DNA of 64,000 nt from Deltaproteobacteria bacterium (GTDB lineage Bacteria > Bdellovibrionota > Bdellovibrionia > Bdellovibrionales > JAMPXM01). The notes under the pieces are model-generated. The model did no database searches, was not told the origin of the DNA, and was given only the letters and a program-made list of their open reading frames with translations. The translations under genes and the position numbers were made by a program. Shown piece after piece: positions 55,294-62,611 of the stretch. Where the stretch lies: assembly GCA_017302795.1 (NCBI GenBank), contig JAFLCB010000001.1:558001-622000 (forward strand), written 5' to 3'. Each line of letters opens with the position of its first letter. Within the stretch, counting starts at the first letter, position 1.

Positions 55294-56284
55294 CTCATTT
55301 GAAAAATTCGAAGATCAGATCTGCGCACAAGAAAAAACTGTTCGCCAGGAAATGGAAAAGCTCTTTGCTCTTCACAAGAGTCGACCGCCAGCGACAGTTA
55401 AAGATTACACCTTTGCGACTGCGAAGGGCCCTGTGAAGTTGTCAGAACTTTTTGGCGAAAAAAAAGAACTCATCCTGATTCACAACATGGGCAAACAGTG
55501 CGTGTACTGTACGCTGTGGGCGGATGGATTCAATGGTTTCAGTGGGCATCTCGAGAATCGTGCGGGGTTCGTTCTGATCAACAACGACTCGGTCGAAGAA
55601 CAGACTGCATTTGCAGCATCGCGCGGTTGGAAATTCAAATTGGCATCTGCGAAAGGCACGAGTTTTTCGAAAGACATGGGATTCCTCGACGACAAGGCGG
55701 GGAAGATGCCAGGAGCCTCGGTTTATACAAAAATGCCGGATGGAACTATTCAGCACCGAACTCGCGCTGGATTTGGACCAGGCGACTTGTTCAGCAGTAT
55801 CTGGAGTTTGTTTGATCTTCTTCCAGCGGCTCAGCCGGGAGCTGAAGACTGGTCTCCGAAATTTTCGTACGAGCAAAAACAAGCCGAGCCCTTCCGTTTC
55901 AGTCCTAATATCGCACTGAATGTTCGCAACATCGATCAAGCGGTCTCGTTCTATCGCGATACGCTTGGGTTTACCGTGGGCACGGTGAAAGATTTCGCGG
56001 AGGGTGTCCCGATGCTAAAGGGCGGAACAACGATTTGGCTCGATGCGGTTTCGCAGGACGACGAAGCGAATGTTGGAAAGACCGCTTTTGAATTCGTCGT
56101 TGCGGACCTCGAGGCTTCGAAGAAGGTCTTGGTCGCGAAAGGTTGTAAACCTGTCATGACGACGACTGGTGCAGATCATGAAGGCGAGATGATAGTAGAT
56201 CCATTTGGAATGAAGTTCCATCTCTACAAAGCAAAACCAAAATCAGAAGCGAAAGTGACAACACCAACAGAAGCGCGGGTCTAA
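55286..56284 (+). CDS. DUF899-VOC fusion protein
   Basis: 332 residues with two domains. Residues about 5-195 are a DUF899 thioredoxin-like domain: ELILIHNMGKQCVYCTLWADGF with a CxxC (Cys72, Cys75), then FVLINNDSVEEQTAFAASRGWKF. Residues about 205-318 are a VOC domain (FSPNIALNVRNIDQAVSFYRDTLGFTV, ending IVDPFGMKFHLYKAK). It links a redox fold with a glyoxalase fold in one chain, between a VOC gene and a GST gene, which supports thiol-based detoxification. Confidence 0.85.
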   Translation: MSNSFEKFEDQICAQEKTVRQEMEKLFALHKSRPPATVKDYTFATAKGPVKLSELFGEKKELILIHNMGKQCVYCTLWADGFNGFSGHLENRAGFVLINNDSVEEQTAFAASRGWKFKLASAKGTSFSKDMGFLDDKAGKMPGASVYTKMPDGTIQHRTRAGFGPGDLFSSIWSLFDLLPAAQPGAEDWSPKFSYEQKQAEPFRFSPNIALNVRNIDQAVSFYRDTLGFTVGTVKDFAEGVPMLKGGTTIWLDAVSQDDEANVGKTAFEFVVADLEASKKVLVAKGCKPVMTTTGADHEGEMIVDPFGMKFHLYKAKPKSEAKVTTPTEARV

Positions 56285-56285
56285 A

Positions 56286-56888
56286 ATGTACAAATTCACG
56301 CGATGGGTCCCGCAAGATCGAAGCGGCAAAGTTTGCTGGCTCTTGAACGAACTCGAAGTTCCATACGAAGTTAGTGACCTTCAACACAAAGTTCATCATG
56401 ACGATCCCGAGTACCGCGAGCGCCATCCGCTTGGCCAAGTTCCCGCGATCGAAGAACTATCGAGCGGAAAGACAATGTTCGAGTCGGGCGCTATCTGTCT
56501 GTATCTAGCGGATCGCCATCCGGATAGAGGCTTGTTGCCGTCGGATAATAGAGCCGCGTGTTATCAGTGGATCCTCTATAACTATGCGACGCTCGAGCCG
56601 GTGTTCGAGGCGTATTGGTCGATCGACGCACGGGATCCCGAGATTGCCAGTAAGAAAGCAGAAGTCGACAAAAAGATTTTGAAGCTGTTGCTTCCAGTGG
56701 AATCGGCACTCGCGAAAACGGAGTTCATTGCTGGTGATGAATTCACTGTGGCTGATATTCCACTTGGGCAATCGTTGTTCTGGTTGCGCAATCGACCCGT
56801 GTTTGCGGATTTACCACGAACAGTAGCGTATTTCGAAAAACTGAAAGCCCGTGAGGCGGCCCAAAAAGCAGGCCTCTTCGCCGACTAG
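56286..56888 (+). CDS. Glutathione S-transferase family protein
   Basis: 200 residues. N-terminal thioredoxin-like half (SGKVCWLLNELEVPYEV, HPLGQVPAIEELSSGKTMFESGAICLYLAD with the glutathione-binding cis-proline and Glu-Ser) and C-terminal helical half (FIAGDEFTVADIPLGQSLFWL, the N-capping/hydrophobic staple region). Last gene of the VOC/DUF899-VOC/GST operon, one base after the fusion gene. Confidence 0.93.
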   Translation: MYKFTRWVPQDRSGKVCWLLNELEVPYEVSDLQHKVHHDDPEYRERHPLGQVPAIEELSSGKTMFESGAICLYLADRHPDRGLLPSDNRAACYQWILYNYATLEPVFEAYWSIDARDPEIASKKAEVDKKILKLLLPVESALAKTEFIAGDEFTVADIPLGQSLFWLRNRPVFADLPRTVAYFEKLKAREAAQKAGLFAD

Positions 56889-57167
56889 ATCTGGCCTCGG
56901 CGCAGGGGCTTACGCCTTGCGCCGAAAAGCTGTCGACTCTCCTTCAAAAGAAAACTTTGTTTGATCTTGTCTCGTCTGAACTCCAAACACGCTGAAGATC
57001 AGTCGACGCGGTTGCAGTAATATTGTTGGCTCGTGGCATCGCCCGGTAGCACTGGCCGACGCCTGGCAACTTAAAGAAGGAGTGCGGAAAGAGGCGGCTT
57101 CGCTAGCTAATAGTTAGTTTGTACAGATATATCGAACACTTATTCACTCAGCTCGATCGAACAGATT

Positions 57168-57190
57168 TTCGAATCTCTCCCTCTCCGCCA
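57168..57190 (+). repeat. Copy of the tRNA-Ser 3' end (candidate attachment site)
   Basis: 23 bases identical, apart from one (A to T), to the last 23 bases of the tRNA-Ser gene at 52398-52420, including T-loop, acceptor strand and CCA, in the same orientation. Direct repeats of a tRNA 3' end are the classic footprint of tyrosine-recombinase integration. No integrase gene is present in the 4.77 kb between the copies. Confidence 0.6.
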
Positions 57191-57275
57191 ATTTTCGAAG
57201 TGCGAAAAATCAAAATTGCTCGCGAAACTCGGTAAGTCACCGAAAACACAAATAACCTAAGCTGCTAGATTCCTT

Positions 57276-57306
57276 GGACCGGGTTCGAACCCGTCGGCGG
57301 CAGCAT
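57276..57306 (+). other. tRNA/tmRNA T-arm-like fragment
   Basis: GGACCGGGTTCGAACCCG followed by TCGGCGGCAGCA resembles the T-arm and 3' strand of a tRNA or of tmRNA (CGGG/CCCG stem around TTCGAA). No 5' half is present, so it would be a fragment left by recombination, not a working gene. The resemblance is short and could be chance. Confidence 0.3.
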
Positions 57307-57396
57307 CACTCAATATCATCGATCATCACGGGACGTTGCCACACTTTTGGCGCACGACTGGCGCACAAGAATTTGGATGCTTGCGCGTCTGAAAGA

Positions 57397-57424
57397 AAAC
57401 GCCGGTCGGGTGACCAGCGTTTTC
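57397..57424. terminator. Bidirectional terminator-like hairpin
   Basis: AAAACGC-C-GGTC-GGGT-GACC-A-GCGTTTT forms an 11-bp stem with one mismatch, with T or A runs on the two flanks, so it could work in both directions. It lies about 60 bases past the end of the minus-strand periplasmic protein gene. Confidence 0.55.
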
Positions 57425-57481
57425 GCGTTTCTGTTCTGTCCGGCAACTTAGTGGTTTAAATCGGCCCGATCTCCCCATGAT

Positions 57482-57841
57482 CTATCGGCTGAAAGCTTTG
57501 AGGGTACCGGACCCGTTGCCAGTTTCGATTTCGATTTTGATGTCGAGAGTCAGCCCGACAATGCGTTTTACAGATTCAGCCATTTGGATTGAATCCTGTT
57601 CAAGCTGCAAAACGAGCGGAACTTTCTGATTAAAAAGAGTAATTCCAGAAGTGTTTGCCATGAACAAATCCAGACAATCGGCATTGATCGCTTCGCCGCC
57701 GATAAGCGCATTATTAGTTATAAGAGCAAAGGTTTTGTTAGATTCGATGTTTAAGCTGCGATAGCAAGTTTCAGATGCTTGAGCCCAGCTGGAAATGCCT
57801 ACAATTGTGGTGACGATAAGGGGCTTTAAGATCTTCATCAA
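57482..57841 (-). CDS. Small periplasmic protein of unknown function
   Basis: 119 residues, not recognised. Signal peptide MMKILKPLIVTTIVGISSWAQA with likely cleavage after AQA. The mature part of about 97 residues has two cysteines (SETCYRSLN and NADCLDLF), probably disulfide-bonded, and beta-like sequence. GGAGGATTTG precedes the start. A terminator-like hairpin lies downstream. Confidence 0.65.
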   Translation of the reverse strand: MMKILKPLIVTTIVGISSWAQASETCYRSLNIESNKTFALITNNALIGGEAINADCLDLFMANTSGITLFNQKVPLVLQLEQDSIQMAESVKRIVGLTLDIKIEIETGNGSGTLKAFSR

Positions 57842-58364
57842 ATCCTCCGGACTTTAAAAATTGAATATCGGATATGCCAATCGCAACGCGCGTGCCACGT
57901 CCATTGGTCGTGTTCGCGTTGTGCTGCACGGAAACCAAATGTCTGGCGCCAGCGGCCTGAATAGAACTGAGCTGACTTCTGGTCGATGGCCTCGACATGC
58001 GCGATTTTCTCCTTGTTCGCAGCACCGAACGACCCGTCACTCATCAACTCGCGCCGAGTTGAATCGGCCGGTCAGTCTAAACGCGCGTTTTGCAAGGCCC
58101 TGAGCCGCTTCAAAACGCTCGTTCCAAGTGTTTCGAACTGGCATCAGGACCCATTAGGTCTAAACTGCAGGGCGATCCTAACTTCCCCGAATCACGATGT
58201 GCAGCTCTGGTTGACGGATTAACTGTTCAATTAAATCAATGACTTACGGGATTAAAGTTCACAAAATGTCGATTTTTGGCAATTTGATTGTTAGATACCT
58301 TCGTTAATGTGAACCTAGTTGAATCAGTCACTTAGAAGAGTAAACTCGGAAAAATAGGCATTTT
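57842..58364. other. Intergenic region upstream of the RelA/SpoT gene
   Basis: 523 bases with no convincing gene. A hairpin with CGTTTTG/CAAAACG arms lies at 58086-58117. The last 150 bases are clearly AT-richer than the rest of the window and hold a possible promoter for the next gene: TTGAAT (58319-58324), 16 bases, TAAACT (58341-58346). Confidence 0.4.
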
Positions 58365-59399
58365 ATGATGTCCGGCGATTTAGTTGTCAGCAAAACAAAA
58401 GTCGATCGCGCTGGCGAGATCTTAAAGGGAAATCATTCCGAAACTGAGATCACAACATCCCTCGAAACTCTCTCACAGTGGCGAGCTTATCACGCAATGC
58501 CACTCGAAAACTTCGCGAAGGTTTTAAGGGTACGGAGTCAAAAAATTTGTGCGAATTCGATTGTTGCGCAACGGCTTAAAAGGACGCCGTCAATACTATT
58601 AAAACTATCGAATCACAAAACGATGCGCCTCTCAGCCATGCAGGACATCGGGGGCCTTCGCGCAATTCTGGACTCGTCTAAAGACGTCTACGAACTATTG
58701 GAACTCTACAAGAAGTCGAAATCGAAACACTCGATGTTTTCGATGGACGACTACATCCAAAACCCGAAGAAGGATGGCTACCGAAGTATTCATCTCGTGT
58801 ACAAACTTGCGAAAAACCCGAGTCTTTTTTTAGAAATTCAACTGAGATCACAACTCCAACATACTTGGGCAACTGGCGTTGAAGTGTTTGGCACATTACA
58901 AAATAGTTCATTCAAATCTGGACATGGAAGTCGACAATGGTTGAGTTTTTTTGCGCTGCTAAGTTCCGTTATTGCGTTAAAAGAGGATCAGCCTCTTCTG
59001 CAAGTGCATCGTGAAATTTCAAAAAATGAACTCGTGAAGCGGACGCAACAGGCAATTCAAGAGCTGCATGTGATCGAAAATCTCAGCGTTTATACGGCGG
59101 CTTACAAGACGATTTCAAATAAGAGTTCGAAAGGAAGAAACGGGCATTACAGCTTAATCCTTCTGAACTCAAGAGAAGATACGATTTCTCTCGACACGTA
59201 TGGAGCAAATCAGTTCCAAGCAGCAGCGAAAGCCTATTTGGACTTGGAGCGAACACATTTTGAAGATGACCAAATTAACGTCGTTCTAGTTAACACGGGT
59301 GATCTTAAAAAACTCGAGTTGAGTTATCCGAATTATTTCATGGACACAAAAAATCTCGTTCAGAATCTTTCGTTAATTACTATGGGAAAGTTCTTGTGA
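58365..59399 (+). CDS. Stand-alone RelA/SpoT-domain (alarmone synthetase) protein
   Basis: 344 residues. The nucleotidyl pyrophosphotransferase core is intact: RLKRTPSILLK (Arg70-Lys80), MQDIGGLRAIL (Asp94, Arg99), NPKKDGYRSIHLVY (G-loop-like, Tyr139, Arg140, His143), and LEIQLRSQLQHTWA (Glu157, Gln159, Arg161, His166). There is no HD hydrolase domain and no TGS/ACT regulatory part, so it differs from long Rel/SpoT. A C-terminal region of about 150 residues is unrecognised. Small synthetases of this kind make (p)ppGpp, or are toxins (ToxSAS) or phage sensors (CapRel). AT-rich codon use and the element scars nearby suggest transfer. Confidence 0.85.
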   Translation: MMSGDLVVSKTKVDRAGEILKGNHSETEITTSLETLSQWRAYHAMPLENFAKVLRVRSQKICANSIVAQRLKRTPSILLKLSNHKTMRLSAMQDIGGLRAILDSSKDVYELLELYKKSKSKHSMFSMDDYIQNPKKDGYRSIHLVYKLAKNPSLFLEIQLRSQLQHTWATGVEVFGTLQNSSFKSGHGSRQWLSFFALLSSVIALKEDQPLLQVHREISKNELVKRTQQAIQELHVIENLSVYTAAYKTISNKSSKGRNGHYSLILLNSREDTISLDTYGANQFQAAAKAYLDLERTHFEDDQINVVLVNTGDLKKLELSYPNYFMDTKNLVQNLSLITMGKFL

Positions 59400-59420
59400 A
59401 CTCTCATCGACAACGCTTAA

Positions 59421-59654
59421 CGCGACTTTTTCAACAGGCCCCAATCTCTGCCCGGCGCCGCAACCACGCCCCGGTGTTCGCCTACTATCGTTTACTTCGG
59501 ACATTCGCAGGCGATTGCGCTTGTGTCTACCTCTGAATCAGCAGTGCTAACTGCGGTCGATATGGGCTGCGGTGCAGGTATTGAGACATCTGATTTATTG
59601 CGCCGAGGTTGGAATATGGCAGTTCATGGATGTTATTGCTCGAAAAAAGTTTGA
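59421..59654 (+). pseudogene. Relic of a SAM-dependent methyltransferase
   Basis: An open stretch without a start or ribosome site encodes, at about 59544-59636, VDMGCGAGIETSDLLRRGWN, a good class I methyltransferase motif I (DLGCGAGxET). The reading frame then stops after KKV with no further methyltransferase motifs, and nothing upstream completes the domain. Best read as a decayed gene fragment. Confidence 0.4.
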
Positions 59655-59713
59655 CGAAAACTCCTGGCCATCGTTCCGCCGATCCGGTCAGAAAAGATCA
59701 CTTGGAGCTTGAG

Positions 59714-59740
59714 AAAAAAAATGGCAGGTCTGCCTGCCAT
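59714..59740 (-). terminator. Intrinsic terminator of the double-glycine peptide gene
   Basis: Perfect 8-bp stem ATGGCAGG/CCTGCCAT with a 4-base loop, followed on the minus strand by seven U. It begins 28 bases after the stop codon of the small peptide gene and is among the strongest terminators in the window. Confidence 0.9.
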
Positions 59741-59768
59741 CGAATTTCCGTTGTTTTGTAATTTGGAA

Positions 59769-59921
59769 TTAGGCAGCGGCTTTGCCGCCATTGCTGTTTG
59801 CAGGCGGTCCGCCTGAACCTTGGCTACCGCCCTTTAGCAGCTTCAGATTACTTTCGTTCATCTTAAGCTCTTTTTTTTCTTTCTTCGAAAGCGCTGACTT
59901 CGGTTTCTTGTGCTCTCTCAT
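59769..59921 (-). CDS. Small double-glycine leader peptide, candidate modified or secreted peptide
   Basis: 50 codons from the ATG at 59921, with AAAGGGGGAA about eight bases upstream, a very strong ribosome site. The first 32 residues are basic and helical (REHKKPKSALSKKEKKELKM) and end in NLKLLKGG: hydrophobic residues at -4, -7 and -12 from the GG match double-glycine leaders cut by C39-type peptidases. The remaining 18 residues (SQGSGGPPANSNGGKAAA) are rich in Gly, Ser, Asn, Pro and Ala. A perfect terminator follows. No maturation or export gene is adjacent. It could be a bacteriocin-like or RiPP precursor, or simply a small protein of other function. Confidence 0.6.
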   Translation of the reverse strand: MREHKKPKSALSKKEKKELKMNESNLKLLKGGSQGSGGPPANSNGGKAAA

Positions 59922-59957
59922 CAGTTATTCCCCCTTTGGCGTTCAAGTTCAATTGTA

Positions 59958-60149
59958 TCAGGACATTGGCAACTTCGGTAAAGCGGCGAGGTTCGTCTCA
60001 AAACGGAGCTGAGAATAGCTCATTTCAAACCATTGAGCGACCATAGGCGGTGTGTCGCCGATAAAATGCCAATGCTGGCGGTCGTCGGTTGCGGGATCTT
60101 TGTAGAAGAATTCGTCGGTGTTTATTGAGACCCGATGGTGGTTTTGCAA
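59958..60149 (-). CDS. Small ORF upstream of the double-glycine peptide
   Basis: 63 codons with a TTG start and an in-frame stop just upstream, ending 36 bases before the double-glycine peptide gene. The sequence (SINTDEFFYKDPATDD, then QWFEMSYSQLRFETNLAALP) has protein-like composition but no recognised family and no good ribosome site. It may be a short gene in the same transcript or the 3' remnant of a longer one. Confidence 0.3.
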   Translation of the reverse strand: MQNHHRVSINTDEFFYKDPATDDRQHWHFIGDTPPMVAQWFEMSYSQLRFETNLAALPKLPMS

Positions 60150-60770
60150 GTCTTATCGATCCGAAAATAGTTCGGAAAGTTTTCGGATCGGCCGGCGTCG
60201 GATCAACTTTCGAAGTTGTTCTCGGTAGCGCGGCCTTCAGGCAAAAGTCTTGAGATCCTGTTGCCGTCGCCTTATGTTATTTAATGAAGTACCCAACCCG
60301 GAAGTGTAGTAGTGCTTTGTTTAACTTTTACTTTTCGGCTCAATAGTTTTCCCATTGGCATTCGTACTTCCACAATCGATTTTTCCCATTGTCCATCTGT
60401 TACCTTGGATTTAAAGAAGCTCGCGGCCTCTTGACAATAGTCGGCCCCAAAGCGCATTCGTCGTACCAATTACAGGTTCAAAGGACCAAAAGCTGGTGCA
60501 CGGGTAAAGTGTAGAACTTAATTCGGTTCACGTTTCGGGAAATAAGCGCGGAATGAGAATTTCGAGACTATCCACCGGAAATCGCAAAGATGCTGCGAGC
60601 TTGCTTTCGACCCTGAATCGATTTTCCGCACTCCTTTAGCTTTCTAAAGGTCGACTTTTAAAAGGGTTGATCCAGTGCCCAATATACGCCACGGAGACGT
60701 AGCTATTACATTCCTAACGCCCGCGATTGAAAGCAGCCTAGCCGAGGCCAATCTGAAGCTTAAGGAAAAC
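60150..60770. other. Intergenic region, probably decayed DNA
   Basis: About 620 bases. A 62-codon minus-strand frame (60281-60469: MRFGADYCQEAASFFKSKV...) is protein-like but lacks a ribosome site and is not recognised. A perfect hairpin CCTTTAG-CTTT-CTAAAGG lies at 60633-60650. No clear promoter for the downstream SGNH gene. Confidence 0.35.
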
Positions 60771-61793
60771 ATGGAACGCAGGTTGCTCGGGCTAAGCGAC
60801 ATGAAGCCGCAGCATATGACAAGAGTTAAAAAGTTGAAATTGGTTGCGGTCGCGATAATTGCGACCTCGCATTTAATCGCAGCGTCTGCCCTGGGGTCTC
60901 ACGATAAAACTGTTGGTGTCCTGGGCGATAGCGTCGCAACGGGCGCAGTTTCTGATCACGGATTGCAGGCAAGGTTCTGGAGTATTGCGACGACGTTGAT
61001 AACAAATTTTGGAACCGACTTTCCTAAGAATGCGTTTACGATGGTAACGGCCAGTGGATTCGGCGTGAAATCAGAAAACGTGATTAATGCTGCCGTCGAT
61101 GGCAAACGCGTCGACGATATTGCCGGCCAGACACAGGCACTTTTAAAGAAAACAAAGGTACTCCCTGATTACGTTTTTTTAAGCTTCACGGCGAATGATG
61201 CTTGCAGCGAAGAAATCTTCGACGAATCAATTGACGCATTCCGGGCAAAGTATTCGAAGAGTCTCATCGAGGGAGCCAATGGTGTGGCAGGACTTCGCTA
61301 TCTTGTGCGGCAAGCCCCCAAAGATCGCGATACATCTATTTATCTGCTCGCCAGTCTAAACTTTGCGCAGGTTTTAACGAATCCGTCGATCCTTGATCGA
61401 AAAGTTCGCCTTCATAATTCTGTAGTTCGCTGCGAACGCTTCCGCGCTGGTGAACACAAAGATGATGGTCGTATGACGTACCTCGCAGATAAGTTGAAAA
61501 TGATGTGCCCTGCGATCCTTGGAACTGCACCGTTTGAGCAAGACGAGCGCTCGCGCTTTCGGCGTCAACACCTAGCAGAGATTCACCGAGCGATGCTGGA
61601 CGAACAACAAAGGGCGATTGCGATCTTGAACAATGAAAATAAAAATCCTCGACTAAAGTTGAAATACATCGGGTCACCTGGGCAAATGGAATTCCAAGGT
61701 CACCACGTAGCAAATGACTGCTTCCATTTATCGCCAGAGGGTCAAGGGCTCTTGGGCATTACGATATGGCAGGAAATCTTCGACGGCTTGTAG
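60771..61793 (+). CDS. Secreted SGNH/GDSL-family hydrolase
   Basis: 340 residues from the ATG at 60771 (AAGGA six bases upstream). The N-terminus is basic and then hydrophobic (KKLKLVAVAIIATSHLIAASA), a signal peptide with a long n-region; ATG 60816 would give a conventional one. Blocks: VGVLGDSVATG with the serine nucleophile (Ser54), FLSFTANDAC with Asn in block III, and NDCFHLSPEGQ with Asp-x-x-His. Likely an esterase or lipase acting outside the cytosol. An in-frame extension to 60675 has no ribosome site. Confidence 0.8.
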   Translation: MERRLLGLSDMKPQHMTRVKKLKLVAVAIIATSHLIAASALGSHDKTVGVLGDSVATGAVSDHGLQARFWSIATTLITNFGTDFPKNAFTMVTASGFGVKSENVINAAVDGKRVDDIAGQTQALLKKTKVLPDYVFLSFTANDACSEEIFDESIDAFRAKYSKSLIEGANGVAGLRYLVRQAPKDRDTSIYLLASLNFAQVLTNPSILDRKVRLHNSVVRCERFRAGEHKDDGRMTYLADKLKMMCPAILGTAPFEQDERSRFRRQHLAEIHRAMLDEQQRAIAILNNENKNPRLKLKYIGSPGQMEFQGHHVANDCFHLSPEGQGLLGITIWQEIFDGL

Positions 61794-61853
61794 TGTCCGA
61801 ATAATTTTCGATGACGTTTGATAGTTCCGGCTAGGACCGATTAAGCTTGAGCC

Positions 61854-62609
61854 ATGAGCAAACTAAAAAAAGCATTTCTGATACTACTTTCCCTGAATCC
61901 AGGGGTCGGGTTCGCGGCTGTCGGCGATTGGAAGCGAACGGCCTCGGCCATCGGTGTCTTTTTGTTAGCAGGTATGATTCATTCGGCCATCGCGTCGAAC
62001 GGTTCGTTGTTTTTCCCGGTCGGCATCGCCGCTGTTTCTGCTGTTTGGGCGATCATCCTATGGACATCGCTCAAAGCACTTCTGCGGCCACAAGCGCAAG
62101 CCTCCATTTGGAGAGCATTGATTGCGACGATCCTCTTTATTGTCTTAGCTAAGTCAGCTCGGCAGTACGTGTTTGTCGGAGTGCCATATCGGATGCAATC
62201 GACATCGATGACTCCATTAATTGAACAAGGTGAGCACTTCTTTGTTTCGAAACTCGGGCCCGAGTACGAGAACGGCGAGAAGATTTTATTGCAAGTGAAC
62301 GGGGCGCTGATCGTCGGGGTTCTATGCGCCAAAGCGGGCCAGAGAGTTGAAGTCCGAAACGGGGCGGCATTCCTTGATGGCAAAGAGTCCGATTGTTTGA
62401 AGGGCATCGTGCGAGATGTAAGCGGCGACATGTCGGCAGGCGAAATTCCCGCCGATCATATCTTTGTTCTCAATAATGGGATGCTTGATAGTTCTCGGGT
62501 AGGCCCCGTGAAGCTTGCCTCAGTTAAAGGGAGGGTCCTTTACAAGATCCGAGACGTACCTGGGGGCACAATCTTAAATGAAGTCATGGGATGGCTAGAT
62601 CCGTTCTAG
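61854..62609 (+). CDS. Signal peptidase I-like membrane protein
   Basis: 251 residues. Three to four hydrophobic helices (about 30-50, 53-73, 88-104) precede an S26-like domain: MQSTSMTPLIEQGEHFFVSKL keeps the serine-methionine of the nucleophile motif (Ser118-Met119), and IPADHIFVLNNG...DSSRVGPV matches boxes D and E with NNG in place of GDN. Where the catalytic lysine is expected (VKRVxGxPGD) the sequence is VGVLCAKAGQ: the aligned residue is Gly155, with a lysine five residues later. It may be inactive, specialised, or use Lys160. Not the main leader peptidase. Confidence 0.7.
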   Translation: MSKLKKAFLILLSLNPGVGFAAVGDWKRTASAIGVFLLAGMIHSAIASNGSLFFPVGIAAVSAVWAIILWTSLKALLRPQAQASIWRALIATILFIVLAKSARQYVFVGVPYRMQSTSMTPLIEQGEHFFVSKLGPEYENGEKILLQVNGALIVGVLCAKAGQRVEVRNGAAFLDGKESDCLKGIVRDVSGDMSAGEIPADHIFVLNNGMLDSSRVGPVKLASVKGRVLYKIRDVPGGTILNEVMGWLDPF

Positions 62610-62611
62610 CA

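Larger units (their letters stand above)
56889..57481. other. Intergenic scar region after the GST gene
   Basis: 593 bases without a convincing gene. Contents: a strong imperfect hairpin just after GST (56898-56924, CGGCGCAGG/CCTTGCGCCG, no U tract), the tRNA-Ser 3'-end copy (57168-57190), a T-arm-like scrap (57276-57306), a direct repeat TGGCGCAC-GAC-TGGCGCAC (about 57346-57365) and a terminator-like hairpin (57397-57424). It looks like the right-hand junction of one or more integrated elements. Confidence 0.5.

Noticed and set aside
57274-57459. 61-codon plus-strand frame in the scar region
   Set aside because: It crosses the tRNA-like fragment and the terminator hairpin and has no family resemblance.
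58365-59399. Housekeeping Rel/SpoT (bifunctional synthetase-hydrolase)
   Set aside because: The HD hydrolase, TGS and ACT parts are absent and the protein is less than half the usual length.
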